The notes: generated by a model from the sequence alone, not told the origin. A DNA stretch of 38,838 nt from Dehalococcoidia bacterium (GCA_021160725.1 JAGHCA010000033.1:1-38838); one strand, 5' to 3'; positions 9,211 to 19,286 are shown, counted from the stretch's first letter. Made by a program: numbers and translations.

Positions 9211-9978
9211 CTAATCCACAGTTCTTCGTATACGCTGGATATCCACTGCCTTGCCAGTATTTTCATCCACCTCGACTAGAATAGCATCGAAGTTCACCCT
9301 TCCCTTGCCCACTGCTAAGCGCCGTGGTATCTGAGTTAGAAAGCCGTTGATTGCAGAATCCGGGTCAATTCCAATAACCGAATCGATGGGACCAACCATG
9401 CCTATGTCGGTAGCATAAGCGGTGCCTCCGGGCAATATGTGAGCATCTACAGTGCCCACATGGGTATGGGTACCCAATACGGCACTAACTTTTCCATCGA
9501 GGTACTTACCCATTGCTACTTTTTCTGAGGTCGCCTCGGCGTGAAAATCAACAATAATGGGAGTTGATTTATGCTCAAGCTTAGCTAATAGCTGATCCAT
9601 AGTTCGAAATGGGCAATCAAAATTGCCCATGAAAACACGCCCAATGAGGTTAACTACCAGGACATTATTTTTAAATAAATACCCACAACCAGGATTTGCC
9701 GGTGGATAATTCAATGGGCGGAGGAGAGCAAGTTCGCTATCCAGATAAGGAATGATCTCCTTGTGATTCCAGATGTGATTGCCTGAGGTTATGACATCAA
9801 CACCAGCATCAAAAAGCTCTCGTGCTGTACTTAAGGTCAACCCCAGCCCGCCGGCAGCATTCTCGCCATTGCCTACTACCAGGTCAATAGCATATTCATG
9901 ACACAAGCCTGGTAGAAGTTCTCTTACTGCCTTCCTACCAGGCTTGCCGATGATATCACCTATTGCCAGTATCCTCAA
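9211..9978 (-). CDS. YmdB-like metallophosphoesterase (TIGR00282 family)
   Basis: A 255-residue calcineurin-type phosphoesterase. The metal-binding motifs are in order: GDIIGKPGR (residues 7-15), GNGENAAGG (about 36-44), SGNHIWNHKE (about 65-74), DFHAEATSEK and GTHTHVGT. In Bacillus the related YmdB has 2',3'-cyclic nucleotide phosphodiesterase activity and influences biofilm gene expression. It often lies next to the RNase Y gene, as it does here, with 67 bp between them. The pair is probably one transcription unit concerned with RNA turnover. The start ATG is preceded on the minus strand by a purine-rich stretch but no strong Shine-Dalgarno. Confidence 0.9.
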   Translation of the reverse strand: MRILAIGDIIGKPGRKAVRELLPGLCHEYAIDLVVGNGENAAGGLGLTLSTARELFDAGVDVITSGNHIWNHKEIIPYLDSELALLRPLNYPPANPGCGYLFKNNVLVVNLIGRVFMGNFDCPFRTMDQLLAKLEHKSTPIIVDFHAEATSEKVAMGKYLDGKVSAVLGTHTHVGTVDAHILPGGTAYATDIGMVGPIDSVIGIDPDSAINGFLTQIPRRLAVGKGRVNFDAILVEVDENTGKAVDIQRIRRTVD

Positions 9979-10045
9979 TTTCCTCGATTTCTCCCGCCCC
10001 TCTTCCCAATTTAATCGGGGGCACCGGGGATAATACGGGGCAAGG

Positions 10046-11584
10046 CTACTTAGCGTATTCTGTTGCTATAGTCTCCCTTATCACTGTTACCTTTATCTGG
10101 CCAGGGTAAGTCAGGCTCTCTTCTATCTTATTAGCGACATCCCGAGCCAATCTCACCGCTGTTAAATCATCAACTTTATCTGGTTTTACCATGACACGGA
10201 CTTCACGCCCTGCTTGAATAGCGAAAGACTTTTCCACACCGGGAAAATTGGCTGCTATATCCTCTAAATCTTTAATGCGCTTCAGATATTGTTCCAGGGA
10301 CTCACGTCTAGCGCCAGGTCGCGCACCACTTATAGCATCGGCAGCACTGACAATAAAGCCCATAATACTACTCGTTGTCGCCTCTCCATGATGTTCAGCA
10401 ATAGCTTGCACCACCTCTGGATTGCTATCCCACTGCTTAACCAACTCAGCACCTATTAAAGCATGCGGGCCCTCCATTTGATGGTCTACTGCTTTTCCAA
10501 TATCATGAAGCAGACCGGCTTTCTTAGCGATGCCGACATTAGCTCCAATCTCACTAGCTAGCATCCCTGCCAGATGAGAAACCTCGAGACTGTGAAGTAA
10601 AACATTCTGACCATAGCTGCTGCGGAATTTAAGTTGGCCAAGTAGCTTAATTAGTTCAGGATGTAAGCCCGGTACTCCTGCTTCGTAAGCAGCTCGCTCA
10701 CCTTCACTACGTATAGTAGCTTCAACCTCTGCTTTGGTTTTATCCACTATTTCCTTAATCCGGGCTGGATGAATGCGGCCATCAAGGATAAGCTTGTTTA
10801 GGGCAAGGCGAGCTTGCTCACGCCTTACAGGATCAAAGCTGGAGATGGTAACTGTCTCTGGAGTATCATCAATGATAAGATCAACGCCAGTGGCTTGTTC
10901 CAAGGCTCGGATATTGCGTCCCTCACGTCCAATGAGCCGCCCCTTCATCTCGTCACTGGGCAGCGGAATAGCAGATATTGTAGTTTCTGAAACAACATCA
11001 GTGGCACATCTTTGGATAGCTGTGGCTAAAATGTTTTGAGCTCTTTCGCCAGCCTCTTCCTTTATTTTAGCTTCCCATATCCTAACCTGCCGCGAGGCCT
11101 CCTCTTCAACCTCCTCTTTCAGCATTTGCAACAAAAGCTCTTTTGCTTCTTCACTGGATGTGCCAGAGATGGATTCCAACTTTTCCAGTTGTTTTTCTCT
11201 TATTGCCTGAAGCTCAGCTCTTGTCCTTTTGACATCTTCTTTCAGGCTATCTAAATCACGCTCACGCCGTTCTACAGCCTCTAATTTCCGCTCCAGCGCC
11301 TCTTCTCTCTGGTGAACACGCTTTTCTATTCGTTGTATTTCAAGGCGCCGCTCTTTGCTTTCCGCCTCGGCAGCGTTGCTAACCTTGATAGCTTCTTCTC
11401 TAGCTGCACGGAGTAGCTCGTTATGCTCGGTTCTTGCTGCATCTAGTAATTTCTGTGCTTCGTTTCTTGTTTTTTGAATTTCCCGGTTGGCTACTAGCTG
11501 CTTGATAAAGTAGCCAACTAGGATGCCCAAGATAAGAGCAAGGGCAACTATTATATATAGGTATTGATATAGATATTGCTCCAT
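10046..11584 (-). CDS. rny: ribonuclease Y
   Basis: Membrane-anchored endoribonuclease that starts mRNA decay. One N-terminal transmembrane helix (about residues 9-27) is followed by a long charged coiled coil (about 35-200), a KH RNA-binding domain with [11 protein letters not shown] (218-228), and an HD phosphohydrolase domain with the catalytic HD pair at 360-361 ([11 protein letters not shown]). The C-terminal region is conserved and ends EYAK. At 512 residues it is full length. The ATG at 11584 has a GAGGAG-like element upstream. It precedes the YmdB-like phosphoesterase gene, as in many Gram-positive-type genomes. Confidence 0.96.
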   Translation of the reverse strand: MEQYLYQYLYIIVALALILGILVGYFIKQLVANREIQKTRNEAQKLLDAARTEHNELLRAAREEAIKVSNAAEAESKERRLEIQRIEKRVHQREEALERKLEAVERRERDLDSLKEDVKRTRAELQAIREKQLEKLESISGTSSEEAKELLLQMLKEEVEEEASRQVRIWEAKIKEEAGERAQNILATAIQRCATDVVSETTISAIPLPSDEMKGRLIGREGRNIRALEQATGVDLIIDDTPETVTISSFDPVRREQARLALNKLILDGRIHPARIKEIVDKTKAEVEATIRSEGERAAYEAGVPGLHPELIKLLGQLKFRSSYGQNVLLHSLEVSHLAGMLASEIGANVGIAKKAGLLHDIGKAVDHQMEGPHALIGAELVKQWDSNPEVVQAIAEHHGEATTSSIMGFIVSAADAISGARPGARRESLEQYLKRIKDLEDIAANFPGVEKSFAIQAGREVRVMVKPDKVDDLTAVRLARDVANKIEESLTYPGQIKVTVIRETIATEYAK

Positions 11585-11851
11585 TTCTCCTCTTTATTTC
11601 GTTGCTATAGTAAATGCAAAACATTGCAACACTAATAATAAACTTTTTTGTGGTTAGCGTCAAATAACGGAGCTGGCAAACAATCATCCGACCCATTTGT
11701 CTGGTGTATTTTAACTTACAGTGAGAAGGCATTATATTACCAGTGCAAATAATCCAAGATTGTGTACTTTATCCACTCCAACACAAAAACAGATTAATTT
11801 TTATCGAGCTGGTATCCGTCGTTTCAAATCCTGTACATTTGCATTATTGTT

Positions 11852-12199
11852 GTGGCAGTAATGAATGAAGAACTAATCGCTCCCTGCCGTATGAACTGTG
11901 ACTTCATCACCAGCTACCTGGCAATGAAGAACGACCTGAAGCTCAAGGGATTTGAGAATATGTTCTGCGCCGGCTACTACCAGGCGGTAAGAATTATCAT
12001 TACAAAAGGTATTTATGCTGCAACAACGAGCTGTATTATAAATGCAATCTTGATGAGCTACGCCAAAAGAAACACAAGTACCTCTGGGTGGACAAAAAGC
12101 ACATAAGATACTACTTGAGGGAGAAGATTCCAAGGTCATTGCCCGGGGCAAGAAGTACCAGGTTGTCGATTACGAAAAATACATAATGAAGATAACATG
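11852..12199 (+). pseudogene. degraded DUF3795-like gene
   Basis: The frame beginning at GTG 11852 or ATG 11861 reads MNEELIAPCRMNCDFITSYLAMKNDLKLKGF. This strongly resembles the start of DUF3795 proteins (usually IAPCGMNCGxCxxYL followed by a cysteine-rich part). Two of the expected cysteines are replaced, and after FCAG the frame loses any family resemblance. A shifted frame from about 11970 reads LPGGKNYHYKRYLCCNNELYYKC, and another from about 12098 reads KILLEGEDSKVIARGKKYQVVDYEKYIMKIT before a stop at 12199. This suggests at least two frameshifts. I call it a decaying gene; assembly error is the alternative. Confidence 0.45.
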
Positions 12200-12344
12200 A
12201 GGTTAGCACCAGTTCTTAATACCCTGTCTTGGACATAACAGATTGGTATTCTTACCTATTCCCTCAAATCGTTCAATTTACCTGAGTTACTAGTAATAGT
12301 GAAACTTCGACACTGGGCTTTCCTCGATGTAAAATAAACCCTAT

Positions 12345-13280
12345 ATGACCACAAAGAGGCCGGCAAAGTTGAATATGGTTTATTGGGGCCTTCTTCTTTT
12401 TATCGTCGCTCAAATGCTTATACTCCTTGTCGCTCCTCGCATAGATCCATTCCTGGATGAAAAGGATATATATATACCAACCCAACCATCTGAACCGATA
12501 TCATGGTGGCCTGGGGAAGTGACATTGCCCTCTGGAGAGGTTATAGAAATCCCAGCTCATTCAGCATTAGGACCAATTGTAATCTATATTCTTGCGGCAG
12601 CGGCCGTGCTCGGGCTTACGCTCTACAAGATCCCACTTAAAGCTTTAAAGGTTCTTCTAAGAATCTTGTTCGCTCTTCTGTTTAGTTGGGGCGCTTTCAT
12701 CGCAACTGTCTTCTACATACCTCTTCCAGTAGCTGTGTCTATCGCTGTCGCATTCGGAACATTTTGGTTTTTAATACCACTAGTCTGGTTACATAACCTG
12801 GTATTGATTCTGGCAGTTAGTAGCTTAGGAGCAGTTTTCGGTCGCTTTATTACTCCGTGGACTGCGATGGCTATTATTCTGGCACTCGCCGTTTATGATT
12901 TCTTGGCGGTTCGTTTCAGATATATGCTCTGGATGGCAGACAGGCTGTCGCAAGTAAATGCCTTGCCGGCACTAATCATTCCTAAAAATAATTCTCAGTG
13001 GAATTTCAACTTGAAAAAGCGGGAGAAAATAATAGAGGTGAATCCCGCTGAGAGAGAATACTACATACTGGGAGGTGGCGACATTGCCTTCCCCTGTCTG
13101 CTTACAGCCTCCGTTTATTTTGCCCAGGGCCTAAAGCCAGCGGTTATTATTGCAGTATTCGGATTACTGGGATTGGCTAGCGCCTACGCAATTCAAGCAT
13201 TATTTTTAAAGGGAAAGCCAATGCCTGCTTTGCCACCTATTGCTGCCTTTACATTGGTTGGATTATTGATTATCTCGTGA
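12345..13280 (+). CDS. presenilin-like (A22 / DUF1119-type) intramembrane aspartyl protease
   Basis: A 311-residue polytopic membrane protein with about nine hydrophobic segments. It carries the full signature of GxGD intramembrane aspartyl proteases: YD at residues 184-185 inside a membrane helix (LALAVYDFLAVR), GGGD at 243-246 (ILGGGDIAFP) and PALP at 294-297 (PMPALPPIAAF). The two Asp residues are the expected catalytic pair, and PALP is the third conserved element of presenilin and signal-peptide-peptidase proteins. Such proteins are well known in archaea and eukaryotes and less common in bacteria. A promoter-like TTCGAC-N18-TAAAAT at 12306-12335 would place the transcript start only a few bases before ATG 12345, so the message may be nearly leaderless. 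The substrate is unknown. Confidence 0.85.
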   Translation: MTTKRPAKLNMVYWGLLLFIVAQMLILLVAPRIDPFLDEKDIYIPTQPSEPISWWPGEVTLPSGEVIEIPAHSALGPIVIYILAAAAVLGLTLYKIPLKALKVLLRILFALLFSWGAFIATVFYIPLPVAVSIAVAFGTFWFLIPLVWLHNLVLILAVSSLGAVFGRFITPWTAMAIILALAVYDFLAVRFRYMLWMADRLSQVNALPALIIPKNNSQWNFNLKKREKIIEVNPAEREYYILGGGDIAFPCLLTASVYFAQGLKPAVIIAVFGLLGLASAYAIQALFLKGKPMPALPPIAAFTLVGLLIIS

Positions 13281-13378
13281 AACAGCCTTGAATTATCCAC
13301 TACGCAGGTAAATAATTGTAGATTTTGCAACGAGAACTATGGGAAGGTTCTTGATTAGTAAGTTGTCTAATAACAAAG

Positions 13379-13452
13379 CGACCCCGAGGGGATTTGAACC
13401 CCTGATCTCCACCGTGACAGGGTGGCATGTTAAACCGCTACACCACGGGGCC
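13379..13452 (-). tRNA. tRNA-Asp (GTC)
   Basis: Read on the minus strand, the 74-nt sequence folds as a standard cloverleaf. The acceptor stem GGCCCCG pairs with CGGGGTC, the discriminator is G, the anticodon loop CTGTCAC gives GTC (Asp), and the T-arm contains GGTTCAAATCC. CCA is not encoded. Confidence 0.95.
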
Positions 13453-13497
13453 TCATAAAGAATCTATAGCACAATATAGTGGAAAATATAGCTAATG

Positions 13498-14130
13498 TCA
13501 AGTTTGTGTTGTGCGGGTTGTAAGCAACAACTTGCTTACTCTGTCCCAGATAATCTCAGCAATTTTACCTTTAGGCAGAGAAGCATCTATCACTAGCCAG
13601 CGATCAGGCTCGGTTGCCGCCATCTTGAGGTACCCTTCCCTGACTCGATGGTGGAACGATAAGTCCTCTAGCTCAAAGCGGTCTTTCAGACTTCGCTTCC
13701 GTGCCAATCCTTGCTCAGGAGACATATCTAAAAGGATTGTGAGGTCCGGCTTGATATTTTCTGTTGCCATGTTATTGACTTTCTCCACAGTGGTCAAATC
13801 AAGTCCCCGTCCATAGCCTTGATAGACCAGGGTAGAATCAGCAAAGCGGTCGCAGATGACTACCTTAGTTTCTTCTAAAGCAGGACGAATAAGCTCGATT
13901 AGCAATTGGACACGGGAGGCAACAAAGAGGAATAGTTCAGCTTGGGGTGAAATAGAGGAGCACTGCTTTTCTTTGAGCAATTTTCTTATCTCACCGCCCA
14001 GAGATGTGCCTCCGGGCTCATGGGTTAATACCACAGAGATGTTTTGTTGCTCGAGCTTTTTCAGTAAGAGCCTTGATTGGGTGCTCTTGCCACAGCCCTC
14101 GCCACCTTCAAAGGTGATGAATAATCCCAA
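13498..14130 (-). CDS. tmk: thymidylate kinase
   Basis: Phosphorylates dTMP to dTDP for DNA synthesis. The P-loop GGEGCGKST is at residues 9-17. THEPGGTSLGGEIRKLL is the family's EPGGT motif, CDRFADSTLVYQGYGRGLD corresponds to DRYxxSxxAYQG, and the LID region reads RKRSLKDRFELED. The length of 210 residues is normal. It begins 3 bp after the end of the upstream SpoIIIAA-like ATPase gene on the same strand, so the two are probably co-transcribed and translationally linked. A tRNA-Asp gene follows downstream. Confidence 0.95.
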   Translation of the reverse strand: MGLFITFEGGEGCGKSTQSRLLLKKLEQQNISVVLTHEPGGTSLGGEIRKLLKEKQCSSISPQAELFLFVASRVQLLIELIRPALEETKVVICDRFADSTLVYQGYGRGLDLTTVEKVNNMATENIKPDLTILLDMSPEQGLARKRSLKDRFELEDLSFHHRVREGYLKMAATEPDRWLVIDASLPKGKIAEIIWDRVSKLLLTTRTTQT

Positions 14131-14133
14131 GGA

Positions 14134-15537
14134 TTACCTCGATTTCCTTTTGCCGCCAGATTCGAGTCTCCGGTTACCAGAGTCGAAACCGCGGCGTCCG
14201 GCCAAGATACGCTGTAGATTATGGACATAGGTATATTGAGTGTCACGGGGATAGAGAGCGTCCAGGCATTGCTTCATTTGAGCAGCATTGTTGCTCTTAA
14301 GGACGTAAATTGGTATACCCAGTGCCTCAGCATCCCGTATCTTCTGTGGCTTGCGGCGGTAATAACTTCGAGTGGTCAGAAAAATATCAGCCTGCTTAAG
14401 GTCAGTAACGATTTTCAGCTCCTCTCGCTTTTCCCTAGCACTTTGCTCCAGTCGAGCTCGGCTAGCGCCGAAGAGGTAGAACCGCAGCGTTTTTTCCAGC
14501 TGCTTCTCTTTTTTTCCTTCCCATATAAGGGGGGAGGTTATAACCTCCCTCTTTACCTCACCATCTTCATCCATCCAGCGCGCTTCAGCCTTGGGGAGTC
14601 GCCCATACAAGAGGGCATCAACAGCCTCGCTCACATCAAGATGTACAGTTACCTTATAATAATCTACAATTTCCACCACCACATCAAAGGTAGGCGGAGC
14701 CTTGCGCTCCAGGATAGATTTTTGTGTGTGCCGTCGCCTCGCTTCTTCATCTCCCAAAGTAACCGTCTGGATGCCGCCGATTAGGTCAGAGAGGGTAGGA
14801 TTCATTATCAAGTTTTCCAGAGTATTTCCATGTGCCGTGCCTACCAATTGCACTCCACGCTCAGCGATAGTTCGAGCCGCTCGAGCTTCGAGTTCAGTGC
14901 CTATTTCGTCAATAATGATGACCTCCGGCATGTGATTTTCCACTGCTTCAATCATTACCGCATGTTGTTCAGCGGGAGCAGCTACCTGCATCCGCCGAGC
15001 ATGCCCTATAGCAGGATGAGGAATATCTCCATCCCCGGCAATTTCATTGGAGGTGTCAATTACGATAACGCGTTTTTTGAAATCATCAGCCAGCACTCGA
15101 GCTACTTCCCGCAACATAGTGGTTTTGCCTATACCCGGCCGCCCCAGAAGCAAAACGTTTTTGCCTGACTCGATAAGGTCTTGAATCATCTTTACAGTGC
15201 CGAACACAGCTCTGCCCACGCGGCAGGTCAAGCCAATTATATAGCCATTTCTATTACGTATGGCTGAGATGCGGTGAAGAGTGTGGTCGATACCGGCACG
15301 ATTATCCCCGCTGAATTCGCCAGTGCGTGACACTACATAGTCAATATCAGGCTGGCTTACTTCCTTAGAATTGAGGATTAATTCCCTCTGGGGAAAGCGG
15401 GCCTCGGGAAGACGCCCTAAATCTAAAATTACCTCCAGTAGCTCGCTATAATCAGGTTGCTGGTAGAGAAACTCTCGGATATGGGGTGGCAAGATACCAA
15501 GTAGCGCGTCTAAATCGTCGGTAACTACCCTTCGCAT
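14134..15537 (-). CDS. SpoIIIAA/Ycf45-like AAA ATPase
   Basis: A 467-residue P-loop ATPase. The Walker A motif GRPGIGKTT is at about 132-140, and Walker B VIIIDEIG at about 206-213, followed by [25 protein letters not shown]. This arrangement is characteristic of the SpoIIIAA-like ATPase domain of bacterial and plastid Ycf45 proteins. Those proteins usually carry a C-terminal R3H nucleic-acid-binding domain. Here the C-terminus (about 380-467) has an unrecognised alpha/beta segment ([32 protein letters not shown]) and a basic tail, and I see no clear R3H motif. The biological role is not established. It is followed immediately by tmk and preceded by pdxS. Confidence 0.8.
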   Translation of the reverse strand: MRRVVTDDLDALLGILPPHIREFLYQQPDYSELLEVILDLGRLPEARFPQRELILNSKEVSQPDIDYVVSRTGEFSGDNRAGIDHTLHRISAIRNRNGYIIGLTCRVGRAVFGTVKMIQDLIESGKNVLLLGRPGIGKTTMLREVARVLADDFKKRVIVIDTSNEIAGDGDIPHPAIGHARRMQVAAPAEQHAVMIEAVENHMPEVIIIDEIGTELEARAARTIAERGVQLVGTAHGNTLENLIMNPTLSDLIGGIQTVTLGDEEARRRHTQKSILERKAPPTFDVVVEIVDYYKVTVHLDVSEAVDALLYGRLPKAEARWMDEDGEVKREVITSPLIWEGKKEKQLEKTLRFYLFGASRARLEQSAREKREELKIVTDLKQADIFLTTRSYYRRKPQKIRDAEALGIPIYVLKSNNAAQMKQCLDALYPRDTQYTYVHNLQRILAGRRGFDSGNRRLESGGKRKSR

Positions 15538-15561
15538 CCTGTGACAGTACCTTGCTTCACC

Positions 15562-16443
15562 TCACCAACCCCTGGGAGACAACAATTCTTGTGAGGGTAT
15601 AGCTTTTATGTCCAGACCTGGCATGGCAGAGCCTAAACCTTTGGATACTTCGGCAATAATGGTAGGGTCATTGTAGTGAGTCGTAGCTTTAACAATAGCT
15701 TGTGCTCTAGCTGCAGGATTGCTGGATTTAAAAATCCCTGAGCCGACAAAAACTCCCTCAGCTCCCAGCTGCATCATCAAAGTAGCATCGGCAGGTGTAG
15801 CTATACCACCGGCGGCAAAGTTTACCACGGGTAGCTTTCCTGTTTTGTGTACTTCCATTACTAACTCCAGAGGAGCACCGAGGGCTTTCGCTTCGGCTAC
15901 TAATTCCTCCTTAGGCAAAGATTGAAGCCTGCGAATTCCATCCTGAACTGCCCGCATATGTCTTACGGCTTCAACTATGTTTCCTGTCCCTGCCTCGCCC
16001 TTAGTACGCATCATCGCTGCCCCTTCAGCAATGCGACGTAATGCTTCGCCTAAGTCCCGACAGCCACAGACAAACGGAGCCTTGAAATCATGCTTCCAAA
16101 TGTGATGGCTCTCATCAGCGGGAGTAAGTACTTCAGATTCATCAATAAAATCAACGCCCAACGCTTCAAGCACCTGAGCCTCAGCAAAGTGCCCGATACG
16201 GCATTTGGCCATTACCGGGATGCTCACCGTCTCCATTATAGCTGTAATTATAAGGGGGTCAGCCATGCGAGCCACTCCGCCAGCAGCACGGATATCTGCC
16301 GGCACTCGTTCCAACGCCATAACAGCGCAGGCACCGGCTTCCTCGGCGATTTTAGCCTGCTCCGGCGTGACCACATCCATAATCACCCCACCCTTCAGCA
16401 TTTGGGCAAGTCCCGTCTTAGTTTTCCAAGTACCCTTTTCCAT
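15562..16443 (-). CDS. pdxS: pyridoxal 5'-phosphate synthase lyase subunit PdxS
   Basis: PdxS builds pyridoxal 5'-phosphate from ribose 5-phosphate, glyceraldehyde 3-phosphate and ammonia. The ammonia comes from its glutaminase partner PdxT. The protein is 293 residues and highly conserved: [42 protein letters not shown] with catalytic Lys80, [11 protein letters not shown] with the second Lys148, and [13 protein letters not shown] and [10 protein letters not shown] in the phosphate-binding region. No pdxT is visible next to it or elsewhere in the window, so the partner must be encoded outside. The start ATG at 16443 fits the family N-terminus. Confidence 0.97.
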   Translation of the reverse strand: MEKGTWKTKTGLAQMLKGGVIMDVVTPEQAKIAEEAGACAVMALERVPADIRAAGGVARMADPLIITAIMETVSIPVMAKCRIGHFAEAQVLEALGVDFIDESEVLTPADESHHIWKHDFKAPFVCGCRDLGEALRRIAEGAAMMRTKGEAGTGNIVEAVRHMRAVQDGIRRLQSLPKEELVAEAKALGAPLELVMEVHKTGKLPVVNFAAGGIATPADATLMMQLGAEGVFVGSGIFKSSNPAARAQAIVKATTHYNDPTIIAEVSKGLGSAMPGLDIKAIPSQELLSPRGW

Positions 16444-16611
16444 TTGTTTCCATTATAACACCATGCCAGCCAAACTACAAGTATCTAGAGTGTTCAGCAA
16501 CACTATTTTGATGATGTCAAATAATTTTGAAACAAGGAAAGTCTCAAAGCACCGTGGTGGACTATGCCAAGGATTATCCGCGGTTTTGCCTCTACCTTAC
16601 CATAAGAGCGG

Positions 16612-16643
16612 GTAGGGTCGAGGAAGTATCTCCTCGACCCTAC
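16612..16643. repeat. 13-bp stem hairpin (GTAGGGTCGAGGA palindrome)
   Basis: A perfect 13-bp inverted repeat with a 6-nt loop lies between pdxS and the secreted-protein gene. On the minus strand, the direction of both flanking genes, no T-run follows, so it is not an obvious terminator for them. The core AGGGTCGAGG/CCTCGACCCT also forms the terminator at 37837-37864, so it may be a dispersed repeat. Confidence 0.7.
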
Positions 16644-16700
16644 TTTCTGTCTCTATTGCGCCGTCCAATCAGCCTCAATCAAGACAGTATTTCATTACCC

Positions 16701-17654
16701 CTAGGGTGAGCCCAGGTAGTCGTATGTTATAGATAGCATACTGCTATTGCTGCTACAATCATTTGTCGGGTCTACGTCCCCCTCCACATAAACACAACCC
16801 CAAGTAGTAACTACGTCGTCCATTCCCCAAACTCCTGCACGAACAGAGTCAGTGTCAAATATGATATCGTCCGGACCACTACCCCTGTAACCAAACCAGT
16901 TGGTTTTAGTTCGGTAGTTAGTGCCTTTACGTATCTTGAAGCTTACTACCACATCAAAGGTCACGTTATGGCACTTAAAGACATCAAACTCATAGCAAAT
17001 AGGGTGAATTACCCCATTCACGCTAGCCTCGTGGGTGAGATTCTGTGCGGGGGGCGCCGTAGAAACCGACCCCGGCGCGTTAGCAACATGCCAACTCTGA
17101 TATTCATTTTCTCCTAGGTAATGTTTCACAACCTTGAATGTTGCGTTTACCGTGACCCATTCAGATGAATTCCCGGCTAGAAAAATGTCGTACTCAGCAT
17201 CGATGGTTGTAGGCGGGTACACCGTGTACGAGCCTGGGGAAACCTGCTCCCCGTCTATGCTCCAACTTACGAACGTAATGGAGGCATCCGTCTCCGGTAT
17301 CTCGAAGTTAAAAGTAAAAGTGATTGTCCCCCCATCAGGCAATTCCTGGGTTTCTGAGGGTGCGATACCAACTAAGTCTGCCCCATCGGGACCACCACCC
17401 TCATATGAACAGGTCCAGGTACCGGCATCCATGCTATAGCTGCCAGGAACATCAGTACCACTAAAGGGTGACCCTACTCCGGGTGTTAAGGTATAGTCCA
17501 CAGCTCCTGTCCAAGGATCGCCATCAAGGGTAGCTTCAACCTCAATAGTGCCTTTCTCTGTCGGTTCACAGCTCAACCCAAACGCTGCGATTAACAGAAC
17601 TACAATTAAAAACATAGCAAAAAGCCTTTTTCTCATGCTTACCTTCTTATCCAA
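16701..17654 (-). CDS. secreted or lipid-anchored beta-rich protein of unknown function
   Basis: A 317-residue protein with a clear export signal: a basic start (MDKKVSMRKR), a hydrophobic core (LFAMFLIVVLLIAAFGL), then SC. The Cys at residue 29 could be lipidated, although GLSC is not a canonical lipobox. The mature part is rich in Thr, Ser, Gly and Val, with alternating beta-strand patterns such as GTITFTFNFEIP and VTVNATFKVV. It also has several Cys residues that could form disulfides outside the cell. An internal Met at residue 7 is an alternative start. I recognise no family. Base composition is like the neighbours. Confidence 0.7.
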   Translation of the reverse strand: MDKKVSMRKRLFAMFLIVVLLIAAFGLSCEPTEKGTIEVEATLDGDPWTGAVDYTLTPGVGSPFSGTDVPGSYSMDAGTWTCSYEGGGPDGADLVGIAPSETQELPDGGTITFTFNFEIPETDASITFVSWSIDGEQVSPGSYTVYPPTTIDAEYDIFLAGNSSEWVTVNATFKVVKHYLGENEYQSWHVANAPGSVSTAPPAQNLTHEASVNGVIHPICYEFDVFKCHNVTFDVVVSFKIRKGTNYRTKTNWFGYRGSGPDDIIFDTDSVRAGVWGMDDVVTTWGCVYVEGDVDPTNDCSSNSSMLSITYDYLGSP

Positions 17655-18087
17655 TAGTCTAAGAGATTAAAATACTATGAACTTAGTTTTCATTTTCCCT
17701 CCTCAGTTATATTGCTCACGCCTCCGTCCAAAGCATTCTTTCTATCCATGGAAAAACAGGGGATTTCCGATGCAGCTCGAGAAAGGACCTCAACAACCAA
17801 TACCATCCCCACTTGCGCAGAACGGAAAGCTAGCTCTCCACAATTTTGTTTGATTTTTTAATACTATATCCCACCCCCCTACTGTCAAGGTTTTTCCAAA
17901 ATATTGCTAGGGATGCTAGGACATCATTAAAGCAAGCGATAGAGTCTGAGCACCTATGTCATACCAGCCCATAATAGCAAGTTGACAAACCGGAAGATAT
18001 TTTAACTTCTGGAGAACCCCGAACGATTTTGAGTATTTTTACTATAAGGGATCTGTAAAAGAATCGCAGAATTCCTTGGGTAGTAGT
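17655..18087. other. intergenic region, no gene seen
   Basis: About 430 bp upstream of the secreted-protein gene. All frames are closed by frequent stops. I see no tRNA, no strong hairpin and no convincing protein. Promoters for the minus-strand secreted-protein gene should lie here, but I cannot single one out. Confidence 0.4.
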
Positions 18088-18273
18088 TTAGAGGCTCTTT
18101 TTTGTTTCCTCAATCTCCCTTTCGACCTCTCTCAATTCCTCTTCCAGGTCTTTCTTATACTCCTCGAGCATGTTCAGATACTCCTTTTTGCTGGGAAAGG
18201 GCTTCAAACCGTGGAAGTAAAAACCCATAGGAGGAAAACCAAAGTAAAATCTCCAAGCTTTCCTACGCCACAT
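18088..18273 (-). CDS. small Trp/Phe-rich coiled-coil protein
   Basis: A 61-residue protein. The first 25 residues are aromatic and basic (MWRRKAWRFYFGFPPMGFYFHG), and the rest is a single charged amphipathic helix (SKKEYLNMLEEYKKDLEEELREVEREIEETKKSL). The ATG at 18273 has a strong upstream GGAGGTG, which supports it as a real gene despite its size. Small proteins with this layout occur near DUF5320-type genes in anaerobes, but I cannot assign a function. The aromatic N-terminus could associate with the membrane. Confidence 0.65.
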   Translation of the reverse strand: MWRRKAWRFYFGFPPMGFYFHGLKPFPSKKEYLNMLEEYKKDLEEELREVEREIEETKKSL

Positions 18274-18391
18274 CTCTATTCACCTCCTGAATTAGTTGCC
18301 CCTGAAAAAGTCCATTCCTTAGGAGCCCCAGATTTATCCTCTGCTATTTCCAAGTCTCCCATGAAAAGAGCCAAGCGAATTTTCATAGGCG

Positions 18392-19114
18392 CTACATTGG
18401 CCGTCGCCTTGGCACACCAGGACGACGAGGATATTTACTCGGTGTAGGGTATATTTTATCAATAATAACCAGATAACGCACATCGTTGAATTCGTCCAAC
18501 TCTATTTTCTTTATCTGGTCTAATTTCCCTCCCAGAGTAGCAATGGCTTTCTCCGCCTCATCTATCTCCCTGCCAAGCTCTCCTTTCTTTTGAGCCACAA
18601 ATCTTCCCCCAATCTGGCAAAAGGGCAGGGTTAGCTCCACCAAAGTCGGCAACGAGGCCACGGCACGGGAGAGAACCAGAGTAAATTGCTCACGATAGAG
18701 TGGTAAATGAGCTACTTCCTCAGCTCTACTATTCAGTACTTCAATATTTTCCAATTCCAGTTTCCTGATGATGCGGTGGAGGAAAGTTATCTTTTTTGTT
18801 GTGGATTCAATAAGCACCAGCCTGGGTTGGGGAAAAAGAATTTTCAGCGGCAATCCGGGGAAGCCAGCGCCTGTGCCTATGTCAACAATACTGCAATCAG
18901 GCCTTTCCGCCCCTTCCTCAGGCAAAGCTAGAGTGATGGTCAGGGAATCAAGGAAATGCTTTACCTGTACGGAGGAGTAATCTGTTATGGCTGTGAGGTT
19001 AATCTTTCTGTTCCATTCGATTAGCTCCCGGTAGTAAAGCTCAAATTTCTTTACCTGCCTGGCATTGAGCTCTATCCCCAGCTTACCGGCTCCTTCAATA
19101 AGTTCTTTCATCAC
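18392..19114 (-). CDS. rsmG: 16S rRNA (guanine(527)-N7)-methyltransferase RsmG
   Basis: RsmG methylates N7 of G527 in 16S rRNA using SAM. WNRKINLTAITD (about residues 34-45) is the family signature near the N-terminus. IVDIGTGAGFPGLPLKI (76-92) is the SAM-binding loop, and LSRAVASLPTLVELTLPF holds the conserved RA motif. At 240 residues it is full length, and it ends with a basic tail (SKYPRRPGVPRRRPM). Two adjacent ATG codons begin the gene (19114 and 19111); the choice does not matter for function. Loss of this enzyme gives low-level streptomycin resistance in other bacteria. Confidence 0.95.
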   Translation of the reverse strand: MMKELIEGAGKLGIELNARQVKKFELYYRELIEWNRKINLTAITDYSSVQVKHFLDSLTITLALPEEGAERPDCSIVDIGTGAGFPGLPLKILFPQPRLVLIESTTKKITFLHRIIRKLELENIEVLNSRAEEVAHLPLYREQFTLVLSRAVASLPTLVELTLPFCQIGGRFVAQKKGELGREIDEAEKAIATLGGKLDQIKKIELDEFNDVRYLVIIDKIYPTPSKYPRRPGVPRRRPM

Positions 19115-19286
19115 GAGCTACGCTTAAAATTCATATGTTGCTTTATAACCTAATTCTATCGTAACTGCTGTTTATAGGTCGATATGTTCGCAAAGAGTAA
19201 TTCAGATTTTTGTGGTTTTTGTAGTTGCACCAATTTCATGGAGAATTTCAGAATTCTGGAGTGTGCTCCTTCAGGGTCGTGCAGCA

